DNA from: JADCCX01 sp031431475 | GTDB lineage: Bacteria; Pseudomonadota; Alphaproteobacteria; Rhizobiales; Beijerinckiaceae | Assembly (NCBI GenBank): GCA_031431475.1 | Contig: JANPDL010000018.1 | Coordinates: 62,001-126,000, forward strand | Reading direction: 5' to 3' | Length of the DNA: 64,000 nt | Part shown: positions 46,691-55,659 of the stretch, one piece after another | Layout: each line of letters begins with the position of its first letter | Position numbering within the stretch: the stretch's first letter is position 1 | Notes under the pieces: generated by a model | The model's database searches: none | Told to the model about the DNA's origin: nothing | The model's input: the letters and a program-made list of their open reading frames with translations, nothing else | Made by a program: the position numbers and the translations under genes

Positions 46691-47839
46691 TCAAGCCCCC
46701 TTCTGGAGGCCCATTCTGGCCGCGACGAGCAGAGCATAGGCCCCGAGCATCCCCGCCAGCGCCATGGCAAACCCGTGTGAACCAACGCTGTCCATGCCCA
46801 GCCCGACCAGCGGGGGCCCTATCACCAGTCCAAGCGAGTAGAGCATCACGAAGGCAGCATTCGCATTCGCCAGTTCATGCCCGGTGAATCGCGCACCCAG
46901 ATGCGCCAGTCCGACCGTGTAAAGTCCGCCGGTAAATCCCCCCCAGATGAAAAGTACGACATAGAACGCCACTGGCACGCTGACAGTCAGTGGCATGGCG
47001 ACAGCGCCCACGCAGCCGATGACGCCGCAAAGCAGCAGGATTTTCCGGCGATCCGAGTGATCGGACAGCCAGCCAATCGGAATTTGCGAGATGATGTTGC
47101 CCGAAACAACAATGCTGATCAGCAGCGCCGCAGTCGCCTCCGGCATGTCATTTCGCAGGCCGTAGACCGGAAGTAGCGAGAAAGCGCCGGTTTCAATCGC
47201 GCCGAACACGAGTCCGGCGAAAGTGGCGACCGGCACTGCGGTCATGTAGCTGATGACGCCAGCGTGCTTCTCTTCCACGATTCCCGGCAGGTCAGTCCCC
47301 GCGAGAAACAGCGGGATCAGCGCCAGCAGATAGATGGCAAGACCGGCGAGATAGGGTGCAGGCCCTGCCGTACCGGTGAAGGTGAGAACAACAGGACCAA
47401 TGACGAAACCGATGGCGAGCATGGTGGCGTAAATCCCCATGACCATGCCGCGTTTCTCTGGCGGAGCCGCCGCATTGATCCAGTATTCGGACAGCACGAA
47501 GAGCGTGCCGATGAACGCGCCAAACAGGAAGCGCAGCGGAAACCACATCCAGAATGGCGCGAGATAAAAGCCGATGGCCAGCACGGCAGAACTCAGAATG
47601 GATCCGTAAAGAATAGGCCGCAGTCCTACACGTGCTGCCAGCGTCGGCACGAAAGGTGCCACGCACAATGTGCCCAGTCCGGCCACAGCAGTGTTAAGTC
47701 CGGACATCGTGCTGGAAATACCCATGCGTTCCATGGTGATGGCCAGCAAAGGGATGAACAGGCTGAGCGACACACCGACAAGCGTGATTAGCAGTACAGC
47801 CGCCGCAATCGTGGCGGTTTGATTTCTGGGTTGGGTCAC
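46691..47839 (-). CDS. MFS transporter (YcaD-like)
   Basis: A 382-residue major facilitator protein with 12 hydrophobic helices. The loop-2/3 region has the variant WINAAAPPEKRGMVMGIYATM and the second half has the A-like motif GWLSDHSDRRKIL. The layout resembles the small YcaD branch of the superfamily; substrates are unknown. Its start lies within the NUDIX stop (4-base overlap), so it is the last gene of the topA-rnr-DUF983-NUDIX-MFS run. Confidence 0.85.
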   Translation of the reverse strand: MTQPRNQTATIAAAVLLITLVGVSLSLFIPLLAITMERMGISSTMSGLNTAVAGLGTLCVAPFVPTLAARVGLRPILYGSILSSAVLAIGFYLAPFWMWFPLRFLFGAFIGTLFVLSEYWINAAAPPEKRGMVMGIYATMLAIGFVIGPVVLTFTGTAGPAPYLAGLAIYLLALIPLFLAGTDLPGIVEEKHAGVISYMTAVPVATFAGLVFGAIETGAFSLLPVYGLRNDMPEATAALLISIVVSGNIISQIPIGWLSDHSDRRKILLLCGVIGCVGAVAMPLTVSVPVAFYVVLFIWGGFTGGLYTVGLAHLGARFTGHELANANAAFVMLYSLGLVIGPPLVGLGMDSVGSHGFAMALAGMLGAYALLVAARMGLQKGA

Positions 47840-48585
47840 ACCGTTTCCCGCAGGAAGCGGCGATGGCGCTCATAGTAGAACGGCACGGGCATGTCACGGT
47901 CCAGACCCGCCGCCAGCCGCTCTTTCAGTTCGATCAGTATGACCTGCGTGATCGATGGTAGATCGAGTGTCACAGCCTCATCGATCCCGATCCAGACCAG
48001 TTCCGTCAGCTCGGCGTCGTCTCCAAGCACCCGCTCCACCTTGCCGCCAACCGCAGTGAGCGGAGCTGCAAAAAAGCGGGTGTCGAAGCGGCGCGGGCGC
48101 CGGGGTGGTGTGATGGCGCGGGCCACGAAGGTCAGCGCATCCGGCGTCGGAAACAAGCCCTGATCCGCGAATTCACGCCAGACGCCTTCGGGTGATGTCT
48201 CAGGCGCACCGTAATCCGAACTGCCGATCATCAGGCCGGTTTCCTCAAAGGTCTCGCGGATAGCCGCCATCACCAGCGCCCGGCAGCGCAACGGCGTCAT
48301 GCGCGTGCAAGATGCCATAAGCCGCATTTCGGCGCGGGGTGAGAGCGCACCCGAAGCGAGCATCTGCTTGTCAACCGCATCAACACGGCCACCGGGAAAC
48401 ACGAATTTGCCCGGCATGAACTTCAATTTCATGCTGCGTTTGCCCATGAGAACCTTGGGCTTCTTCGCCTTCAGGTCGAGCAGGATCAGCGTTGCCGCAT
48501 CCACCGGCTTGAGGTTCACGATGCCGCGGACACGGGTCTCGGAATCAAGGCGTGCCTTGAGGGCTTCTGCGGAAAATATGTTCAT
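47836..48585 (-). CDS. NUDIX hydrolase
   Basis: A 249-residue NUDIX-fold protein. The Nudix box helix is present as RETFEETGL near residue 110 and the preceding FPGGRVD is the usual GG strand, but an insertion separates them compared with the compact MutT box. NUDIX enzymes cleave nucleoside diphosphates linked to another group; the exact substrate cannot be read. The gene overlaps DUF983 upstream and the MFS gene downstream by 4 bases each. Same neighbours (rnr, DUF983) occur in many Hyphomicrobiales. Confidence 0.85.
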   Translation of the reverse strand: MNIFSAEALKARLDSETRVRGIVNLKPVDAATLILLDLKAKKPKVLMGKRSMKLKFMPGKFVFPGGRVDAVDKQMLASGALSPRAEMRLMASCTRMTPLRCRALVMAAIRETFEETGLMIGSSDYGAPETSPEGVWREFADQGLFPTPDALTFVARAITPPRRPRRFDTRFFAAPLTAVGGKVERVLGDDAELTELVWIGIDEAVTLDLPSITQVILIELKERLAAGLDRDMPVPFYYERHRRFLRETV

Positions 48586-49022
48586 TTGGGCTGCGGGCGC
48601 GCTGACGCAGGCAGTGGTTGCGAGTGAAAATCCCCCCGCTTGTCAAACCCGTGCATCCTCATGCCCCATTGCAGGCCGATGATGGCCCCTTTGACGGGCT
48701 GCATCAGGGCCAATGTCGCCAACAGAGTGAGTGGCAGAAAAACAGCGAAATAAACCCACAATGGCCAGGGATTGGCTGACATCTCCACACCCAGAATGAT
48801 CGGGACTGCGAGATGGCCGACGATCATGATCGTAACATAGGGCGGCAGATCATCCGAACGCTGGCCGTCCAGCTTTTCGTCGCAGCGCGCGCAGACATCG
48901 ACAGGCTTCAGAAACGCGCGAAACAGCTTACCCTCGCCGCAATGCGGGCAACGGCAGCGGAACCCTTTCCACATGGCGTCGCCCGTAGAGCGTTCGCCCG
49001 TGCTCATGATACCAATGTTCAT
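48582..49022 (-). CDS. DUF983 zinc-ribbon membrane protein
   Basis: A 146-residue protein with an N-terminal C4 zinc ribbon (RCRCPHCGEGKLFR and VDVCARCDEKL) and two transmembrane helices in the C-terminal half (VTIMIVGHLAVPIILGV and LWVYFAVFLPLTLLATLALM). This is the DUF983 signature; function unknown. ATG 49022 is one base before the rnr stop; the open frame extends further upstream but only inside rnr. Confidence 0.85.
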   Translation of the reverse strand: MNIGIMSTGERSTGDAMWKGFRCRCPHCGEGKLFRAFLKPVDVCARCDEKLDGQRSDDLPPYVTIMIVGHLAVPIILGVEMSANPWPLWVYFAVFLPLTLLATLALMQPVKGAIIGLQWGMRMHGFDKRGDFHSQPLPASARPQPK

Positions 49023-49023
49023 G

Positions 49024-51129
49024 TCAGCGTCCCCGCGATTCACGGCCAAGCTTGCGGTAGGACGGCTGATCACCGCCCCGGCGGCGGACACCGCGCTTGC
49101 CGGTCGCAGGCTTGATATAACGACCCTTGGACAAAATTTCGAATTTTAATGCACCAGCAAAGGGCGCTGCTTCAGCAAGCCGCACCTCGACCATATCACC
49201 CAACCTGAAGGCTTCCCCCGTGCGCTGACCCACCAGCGCCTGCGCGGCCTCGTCATGATAGAAGAAATCCGCGCCCAGAGTGCCTGCCGGGACATAGCCA
49301 TCGGCACCGGTCTTGGTCAGTTTCACGAACAGCCCGGATTTGGTCACGCCAGAGACGCGGCCCGCGAATTTCGCGCCGATCTGGTCCTTGAGATGCGCCG
49401 CCACCAGCCGGTCATAGGTATCGCGCTCAGCCATCATGGCGCGGCGCTCGGTGGCGGAGATTTTCTGGCCGATCTCGCGCAACCGGTCGAGGCTCACATC
49501 GGGCAGTCCATCCTTGCCCAAATCCAGCGCCTTGATCAGGGCGCGATGTACGATCAGATCGGCATAGCGGCGGATGGGCGAGGTGAAATGGGCGTATTTG
49601 CGCAGGTTCAGGCCGAAATGCCCGATGTTTTCCGGGCCATATTCGGCCTGTGCCTGCGAGCGCAGAACCATCTCGTTCAGCAGAGGCGCATGCTCAGTAG
49701 TCGCCAGCTGCTGGAGCGTGCGGTTGAACAGGGAGGGGCGGACGTTGCCAGCTTTTTGCAGATCGATGTCCAGCGTTTTGAGGAAGGCGCGCAGGCTTTC
49801 CATCTTGGCCAGTGATGGTTCATCATGCAGTCGGAACAGCAAACCCTGCCGCTTTTCGATCAGCGTCTCAGCCGCGCAGACATTGGCCAGGATCATCATT
49901 TCCTCGATCAGCCGGTGTGCATCCAGCCGATCCCGGAAGATCACGTCGGCGACCTTGCCATCAGTATCAAGCACCAGCTTGCGCTCGGGCAATTCGAGAT
50001 CAAGCGGCTCGCGGCCATCGCGCTCCTTTTTCAGGGCCGCATAGGCCGCCCAGAGCGGTTTCAGTACAGGGTCCAGATGTGGTGCGGCGATGGCGTCGGC
50101 ATGCCCATCAATCGCTGCCTGCGCCTGCTCATACGCGAGCTTGGCGTGAGACCGCATCATTATGCGGTGAAAGCTATGCGCCTTCTTGCGGCCATCGGCA
50201 TCAATGATGACACGCACCGCAATCGCCGTGCGATCCTTGTCCGGCACCAGTGAACACAGGTCATTCGAGATGCGTTCCGGCAGCATCGGCACGACGCGAT
50301 CCGGGAAATACACCGAATTGCCCCGCGTCAGCGCTTCATCGTCCAGCACTGAGCCTGGTGTGACATAGGCCGCGACATCGGCAATCGCTATGGAGAGGAT
50401 GAACCCGCCGGGATTGGCAGGATCAGCCTGTGCATGCACCGCATCATCGTGGTCCTTCGCATCAGCCGGATCGATGGTGATGAGCGGCAGTTTGCGCCAG
50501 TCCTCGCGGCCCTTGAGCACAGCGGGCTTCACGGCTTCGGCGGCTTCCAGAACCACGTCAGGAAACACATGCGGAATGCCATGCACGTGGATCGCAATCA
50601 GGCTTGCGGCCTTCTCCGACGAGACATCGCCGAGACGCTCCACCACGCGCGCTGTTTTCAGGCCCAGCCTGCTCTCGCGGATGGTCTCGACCGCGATGAG
50701 TTCGCCGTCTTGCGCACCGTCTGTGTCATTGGGGCCGATGCTGATCTCGCGTCCAAGCGCCTTCTTGTCCACGGGCAGCAATCGTCCGCCACCGCCCACA
50801 TGCGCATGGAACACACCGATTACCTGCTGCGGACGCTTGGCCAGCACCTTGAGCACGCGTGCATGAATACCGCCGAAATCTCGGGCATTGCTGATGCGGT
50901 CAATCTTGAGAATGACATGATCGCCAACGCCGGGTGGAAATTTGTCGCGTCGGCTGGTGTGGATTATCAGCGATGGCCGTTCGCCATCGTCCCAGTCCAG
51001 AGGCTTGGCGATCAGATCACCATCGCGGTCACGACCTGTGACTTCGGCTGGGAAGACCGGAGGCAGGCGTGCCAGGGAGCCGCCGGTGTCGGCGGTTGAA
51101 TTGCCTGTATCTCGGTGCTTTCGGGCCAT
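49024..51129 (-). CDS. rnr: Ribonuclease R
   Basis: Processive 3'-5' exoribonuclease that degrades structured RNA. The 701-residue protein has the RNB catalytic motif TIDPADAKDHDDAVHA with its aspartates, the SPIRRYADL motif and a C-terminal S1 domain (GAKFAGRVSGVTKSGLFVKL) ending in a basic tail. It is shorter than E. coli RNase R (813), mainly at the N-terminus. It follows topA by 45 bp. Confidence 0.95.
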   Translation of the reverse strand: MARKHRDTGNSTADTGGSLARLPPVFPAEVTGRDRDGDLIAKPLDWDDGERPSLIIHTSRRDKFPPGVGDHVILKIDRISNARDFGGIHARVLKVLAKRPQQVIGVFHAHVGGGGRLLPVDKKALGREISIGPNDTDGAQDGELIAVETIRESRLGLKTARVVERLGDVSSEKAASLIAIHVHGIPHVFPDVVLEAAEAVKPAVLKGREDWRKLPLITIDPADAKDHDDAVHAQADPANPGGFILSIAIADVAAYVTPGSVLDDEALTRGNSVYFPDRVVPMLPERISNDLCSLVPDKDRTAIAVRVIIDADGRKKAHSFHRIMMRSHAKLAYEQAQAAIDGHADAIAAPHLDPVLKPLWAAYAALKKERDGREPLDLELPERKLVLDTDGKVADVIFRDRLDAHRLIEEMMILANVCAAETLIEKRQGLLFRLHDEPSLAKMESLRAFLKTLDIDLQKAGNVRPSLFNRTLQQLATTEHAPLLNEMVLRSQAQAEYGPENIGHFGLNLRKYAHFTSPIRRYADLIVHRALIKALDLGKDGLPDVSLDRLREIGQKISATERRAMMAERDTYDRLVAAHLKDQIGAKFAGRVSGVTKSGLFVKLTKTGADGYVPAGTLGADFFYHDEAAQALVGQRTGEAFRLGDMVEVRLAEAAPFAGALKFEILSKGRYIKPATGKRGVRRRGGDQPSYRKLGRESRGR

Positions 51130-51174
51130 TGAAGTGCACGCTTTCGCTTCTCTCCGGGAGAGGCATCGAAAAAT

Positions 51175-53775
51175 CTATTTCTTGGTTGCCGCGGACTTCT
51201 TCGCTGCCGCCTTCTTTGGTGCTGCTTTTTTCACAGCCTTCTTCGCAGGCGCAGCGGCTTGCCGTGCCCGGATCAGATCCACCGCTTGCTCAAGCGTGAT
51301 CTTGTCCTTCTCGATGGCCTTGGGGATCGTGGCGTTGACGTCGTTCCATTTGACGTAGGCACCATATTTGCCATCGAGCACCTGGATCACGCCACCCTCC
51401 GGATGGTCGCCGATCGGCTTGCCCACAGGGGCGGAACGGCTGAACTTGCCCGGCCCCTTGGCGAGCTTGGTCGCAATGAGATCGACGGCGCGATTGAGGC
51501 CGATGGTCAGCACATCCTCGCCCGCCGTCAGATTGGCGTAGGTCTTGAGATGCTGGACATAAGGCCCGAATTTGCCGTTGTTCGCCATGATCGGCTCGCC
51601 ATCCTCGGGATGCTTGCCAACTTCGCGCGGAAGCGACAGCAGTTGCAGCGCTTCCTCCAGTGTCACACCAGCTACAGATACGCCCTTGGGAATGGATGAG
51701 CGTTTTGGCTTATCCCCTTCACCCAATTGGACAAATGGTCCAAAGCGACCGTTACGGGCTGTCACGGGCATGCCGGTTTCGGGATCATTGCCGAGGTTGC
51801 GCGCGCCATCCGCCCCGACACCCGCAGCGCTGTCGCCCTCACCATCCGCCGTTGCCACACCGAAGGGCCGCGTGTAACGGCATTCCGGATAATTCGAGCA
51901 GCCGATGAACGGACCTGTCTTGGACAGTTTAAGGCCAAGACGTCCGGTTCCGCAACGTTGGCAGGACCGCGTATCCTCGCCGTTCTTGCCGCGCGGAAAC
52001 AGGTGCGGACCCAGCAACTCGTCCAGCTTGTCCAGCACTTCCGTCGTGCGCAATTCCTTCGTGCCGCCAATGGCCACCGAGAAATCCCGCCAGAAGTTGC
52101 GCATCACCTCTTTCCACTCGATCTCGTTGTTCGAGACCCGGTCGAGCTCGTTTTCGAGATTGGCCGTGAAATCGAATTCCACGTAGCGGGCGAAGAAGCT
52201 TTCGAGGAACGCCGTCACCAGCCGTCCCTTGTCTTCGGCCACAAGCCGCTTCTTGTCGATCCGGACATATTCACGGTCACGCAGAACCTGCAAGGTCGAG
52301 GCATAGGTGGAGGGGCGGCCAATGCCGAGCTCTTCCATCTTCTTGACGAGCGATGCTTCGGTGAAACGCGGTGGCGGCTCGGTGAAATGCTGCGTCGCCG
52401 CGATCCTTTCGCGCGCCAGCGCATCATTCTTGCGCATGAGGGGGAGGCGGCCGCCTTCCTCATCATCCTCGTCGTCCTTGTCCTCGGTGTAGAGCGTCAA
52501 AAAGCCGTCGAAGCGGATGACTTGGCCGGTGGCGCGCAATTCGAGCTTCCGTCCGTCAGCCGCTGCCAGGATATCGACTGACGTGCGCTCCATCTCGGCG
52601 CTTTCCATCTGGCTCGCCATGGTGCGCTTCCAGATCAGTTCATAGAGCCGGAATTCCTCTGCGCCGACGTATTTGCGCACATCCTCGGGCTTGCGCCAGA
52701 CATCGGTTGGGCGGATCGCCTCGTGGGCTTCCTGCGCATTCTTGGCCTTGGTGGAATAAATGCGCGCGCTACCTGGGAGGTAGCGGTCACCATAATTGTT
52801 GGCGATCATGCTGCGCACGGCGGTGATCGCCTCCGGTGCCATCTGCACTCCGTCCGTGCGCATGTAGGTGATGAGGCCGACGGTCTCGCCGCCGATGTCC
52901 ACTCCCTCGTAGAGTTTCTGCGCCACTCGCATGGCGATGGCGGGAGCCATGCCGAGTTTGCGCGACGCTTCCTGTTGCAGAGTGGACGTCGTGAATGGCG
53001 GATAGGGATTGCGCCGCGCAGGCTTCGATTCAACCGACGTGACGGTGAAACTGGCGGCATCCAGCGCTTTCTTGAAGGCCAGAGCCTCAGCTTCCGTGCC
53101 AACATCAAGCCGCGTGATCTTCTGCCCGTCGGCACCAGCAAGACGTGCTTCGAAGATATCACCCGCCCCGGTCTTCAGGGTGGCGACAAGCGACCAGTAT
53201 TCCCGCGCCACGAAGCGCTCGATATCCATCTCGCGGTCGCAGACCAGGCGCAACGCCACGGATTGCACGCGCCCAGCCGAGCGTGCGCCCGGTAATTTCC
53301 GCCACAGCACCGGCGAAAGATTGAATCCCACGAGATAATCCAGCGCGCGCCGCGCCAGATAGGCATCCACCAGCGCTTGATCGATGGGGCGAGGGTGAGC
53401 CATCGCCTCTTCCACCGCCTGCTTGGTTATCGCGTTGAACGTGACGCGCTCGACCTTGACGTCCTTCAGGACGCGGCGACTCTTGAGGATTTCGAGGATA
53501 TGCCAGGAAATCGCCTCGCCCTCGCGATCCGGGTCAGTCGCCAGGATGACCTTTTCCGAGCCCTTGGCGGCCGCGGCTATGTCCGACATGCGCTTTGTCG
53601 CCTTGCCGTCGATTTCCCACAGCATGGCAAAATCGGCATCAGGATCGACCGAGCCGTCCTTCGATGGCAAATCACGCACGTGTCCGAACGAGGCCACGAC
53701 TTCGTAATTCTTGCCGAGGTATTTATTGATTGTCTTCGCCTTGGCTGGCGACTCGACAATAACGAGATTGGTCAC
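51175..53775 (-). CDS. topA: DNA topoisomerase I
   Basis: Type IA topoisomerase that relaxes negative supercoils. The 866-residue protein begins with the Toprim domain (NLVIVESPAKAKTINKYLG, ATDPDREGEAI), has the catalytic tyrosine in GLITYMRTDG, one canonical zinc-finger (CQRCGTGRLGLKLSKTGPFIGCSNYPEC broken into CxxC pairs) and several Topo_C_Rpt repeats (NGRFGPFVQLG, NGKFGPYVQHL, DGKYGAYVKW), and ends in a Lys/Ala tail (KKAAAKKSAATKK). First gene of the leftward run. In relatives dprA and plsY precede it; here pyrB diverges instead. Confidence 0.97.
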   Translation of the reverse strand: MTNLVIVESPAKAKTINKYLGKNYEVVASFGHVRDLPSKDGSVDPDADFAMLWEIDGKATKRMSDIAAAAKGSEKVILATDPDREGEAISWHILEILKSRRVLKDVKVERVTFNAITKQAVEEAMAHPRPIDQALVDAYLARRALDYLVGFNLSPVLWRKLPGARSAGRVQSVALRLVCDREMDIERFVAREYWSLVATLKTGAGDIFEARLAGADGQKITRLDVGTEAEALAFKKALDAASFTVTSVESKPARRNPYPPFTTSTLQQEASRKLGMAPAIAMRVAQKLYEGVDIGGETVGLITYMRTDGVQMAPEAITAVRSMIANNYGDRYLPGSARIYSTKAKNAQEAHEAIRPTDVWRKPEDVRKYVGAEEFRLYELIWKRTMASQMESAEMERTSVDILAAADGRKLELRATGQVIRFDGFLTLYTEDKDDEDDEEGGRLPLMRKNDALARERIAATQHFTEPPPRFTEASLVKKMEELGIGRPSTYASTLQVLRDREYVRIDKKRLVAEDKGRLVTAFLESFFARYVEFDFTANLENELDRVSNNEIEWKEVMRNFWRDFSVAIGGTKELRTTEVLDKLDELLGPHLFPRGKNGEDTRSCQRCGTGRLGLKLSKTGPFIGCSNYPECRYTRPFGVATADGEGDSAAGVGADGARNLGNDPETGMPVTARNGRFGPFVQLGEGDKPKRSSIPKGVSVAGVTLEEALQLLSLPREVGKHPEDGEPIMANNGKFGPYVQHLKTYANLTAGEDVLTIGLNRAVDLIATKLAKGPGKFSRSAPVGKPIGDHPEGGVIQVLDGKYGAYVKWNDVNATIPKAIEKDKITLEQAVDLIRARQAAAPAKKAVKKAAPKKAAAKKSAATKK

Positions 53776-53900
53776 GCTGAACGCCCCTGCAGCACTGATG
53801 CGCTGATTTCGAAGTGGCGCGATACATGGGGAAGACCGGCACTCATGTCAAACGAACGCTTGTCGCTGCGGTGATTTCTCTCTACCTCGTGGTCTTCGAT

Positions 53901-54854
53901 ATGAGCAAAACAACGCCATCGAATTTCATTTTCCCGCACAAGCACCTGCTCGGCATCGAGGGGCTGTCGCGCCCGGACATCGAATCACTTCTGGAGCTTG
54001 CGGACGAGGAAGTCAGTCTCTCCCGCCAGATCGAGAAGAAAAAGTCCGTTTTGCGCGGGCGGACGCAGATCAACCTGTTCTTCGAGCCCTCGACGCGCAC
54101 GCAAGCCTCCTTCGAGCTCGCGGGCAAGCGCCTGGGTGCCGATGTCATGAATATGTCGGTCGCCAATTCCTCGGCGAAGAAGGGTGAAACACTGATTGAT
54201 ACGGCGATAACCCTGAACGCCATGCGCCCTGACCTGATCATCGTGCGCCACCATGCGGCTGGCGCCGTGCAGCTCCTGTCGAAGAAAGTCGATTGTTCCG
54301 TGGTGAATGCCGGAGACGGCGCGCACGAGCACCCGACTCAGGCATTGCTTGACGCGCTCACCATCAAGCGCGCCAAGGGCAGGGTGGAAGGGTTGATCGT
54401 GGCAATTTGCGGCGATATCCTGCACTCTCGCGTTGCACGATCCAACATGATCTGTCTTGCCACCTTGGGAGCCCGCGTTCGCCTGATCGGACCTGCTACC
54501 CTGATGCCGCCAGGCATCGAGCGTTTCGGCTTCGAGATTTTCAACGACATGCGCCTCGGCTTGAAAGACGCCGATATCGTCATGATGCTGCGCCTGCAGC
54601 GCGAGCGCATGCACGGCTCGTTCATTCCGTCCACCAAGGAGTACTTCCGCTATTTCGGCCTCGACGAGGAAAAACTGGCGCTGGCGAAGCCCGATGCGCT
54701 GGTGATGCATCCCGGCCCCATGAATCGCGGCGTCGAGATTTCCACCGATGTGGCGGATGGTGCGCAGTCGCTGATCCGCGAGCAGGTGGAAATGGGTGTT
54801 GCCGTGCGCATGGCAGTGCTGGAAGCTTTGGCGCGGCGATTGCCGAACAACTGA
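53901..54854 (+). CDS. pyrB: Aspartate carbamoyltransferase catalytic subunit
   Basis: Second step of de novo pyrimidine synthesis: carbamoyl phosphate plus aspartate to carbamoylaspartate. The 317-residue protein has the carbamoyl-phosphate loop FEPSTRTQASFELA, HHAAGA, HPTQALLDA and the C-terminal HPGPMNRGVEI. ATG 53901 is chosen because homology begins there; the open frame reaches 53814 without conserved residues, and no strong RBS marks either. A pseudo-dihydroorotase gene lies 0.8 kb downstream, as in pyrBC' operons. Confidence 0.95.
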   Translation: MSKTTPSNFIFPHKHLLGIEGLSRPDIESLLELADEEVSLSRQIEKKKSVLRGRTQINLFFEPSTRTQASFELAGKRLGADVMNMSVANSSAKKGETLIDTAITLNAMRPDLIIVRHHAAGAVQLLSKKVDCSVVNAGDGAHEHPTQALLDALTIKRAKGRVEGLIVAICGDILHSRVARSNMICLATLGARVRLIGPATLMPPGIERFGFEIFNDMRLGLKDADIVMMLRLQRERMHGSFIPSTKEYFRYFGLDEEKLALAKPDALVMHPGPMNRGVEISTDVADGAQSLIREQVEMGVAVRMAVLEALARRLPNN

Positions 54855-54913
54855 GTCAGTCGTCGCGAATTGGGTCCAGGCTGCCGCAATGCGTACTTCA
54901 CGCGGAGGTAATC

Positions 54914-55174
54914 ATGGAGCTTCTGTTTGGTTTCCTGTTCGAACTGATCGGGTCCTTCATTGTCGAGGTCCTGTTCGCGGGCGTGTTCGGACTCTCCGAG
55001 TATCTCTTCGGGAAGTCCGGCAAGCATGTCTGGATGTGGGTAATGGGGCTGACGCTGATCGCAGGTGTCTTCTGGTGGCGAGGGTTTCATATCTGGCAAC
55101 CCTATATTTTCGCCGGACTGATGATCGGATTTCTTTGTTATCTGCACTGGAACAGCACCCGTTCAACCAAATGA
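54914..55174 (+). CDS. Small membrane protein, unknown function
   Basis: An 86-residue protein from ATG 54914 behind a strong GGAGG. Three hydrophobic stretches: LLFGFLFELIGSFIVEVLFAGVFGL, HVWMWVMGLTLIAGVFWW and PYIFAGLMIGFLCYL. No motif known to me. It is 59 bp after pyrB on the same strand. Part of a longer open frame that begins inside pyrB, of which only this part is likely to be translated. Confidence 0.7.
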   Translation: MELLFGFLFELIGSFIVEVLFAGVFGLSEYLFGKSGKHVWMWVMGLTLIAGVFWWRGFHIWQPYIFAGLMIGFLCYLHWNSTRSTK

Positions 55175-55287
55175 TACCCAAGTAAATTATTGATAACGAA
55201 CGTTTTTCAGAATTTATCCATACCTCAATCGGACCTTAACCATGCCTGAGTTACCCTAGCGTCAGTATCGGCGTAAGGTGCGTATCC

Positions 55288-55602
55288 ATGCAGAATCCAA
55301 CGTTTATTCAGGAATGGAACCACCGGGCAGGTTTTGTCGCCGCCATCGCAGTCATCAACCCCATGATCCTGACGGGTTACGTACTTTTCTGGCATACCGG
55401 CGGTCCTGGTTTCGAATTCTGGCTTGTTGGTATGGGTTTGACTTTCATGGTTAGCTTGATTGCAGGCTCCTTCATGCTGCTGGTGATAGTGAGTGATCGC
55501 CGCACCCGCGCCCGGGAATTGCGCAAGAAGGTGATGTGGGAGGGCGTGATGCCTTACAATGCCGCCAAGGCAAAAGCCGACAAGGCTGCCGAAGCCGGTT
55601 GA
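55288..55602 (+). CDS. Small two-helix membrane protein, unknown function
   Basis: A 104-residue protein with two transmembrane helices (GFVAAIAVINPMILTGYVLFW and FWLVGMGLTFMVSLIAGSFMLLVIV) and a basic cytoplasmic tail rich in Lys and Ala (RRTRARELRKKVMWEG ... AKAKADKAAEAG). I do not recognise a family. It lies between pyrB and the pyrC-like gene. A gap of 113 bp upstream (55175-55287) is AT-richer and could hold a promoter. Confidence 0.65.
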   Translation: MQNPTFIQEWNHRAGFVAAIAVINPMILTGYVLFWHTGGPGFEFWLVGMGLTFMVSLIAGSFMLLVIVSDRRTRARELRKKVMWEGVMPYNAAKAKADKAAEAG

Positions 55603-55632
55603 TAAATCAGCGAATACGGTTGTTCTTCATCA

Positions 55633-55654
55633 AGCCGGGGCCTAAACCCCGGCT
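55633..55654 (+). promoter_or_regulatory. Strong hairpin immediately before the pyrC-like start codon
   Basis: AGCCGGGG (55633-55640) pairs perfectly with CCCCGGCT (55647-55654) around CCTAAA, and the ATG is at 55660. No T-tract follows, so it is an imperfect terminator at best; it also covers the only G-rich stretch that could act as ribosome-binding site. Confidence 0.6.
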
Positions 55655-55659
55655 CTGAC

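Noticed and set aside
53814..53900. N-terminal extension of PyrB from GTG 53814
   Set aside because: The extra 29 residues are not conserved in aspartate carbamoyltransferases and homology starts at ATG 53901.
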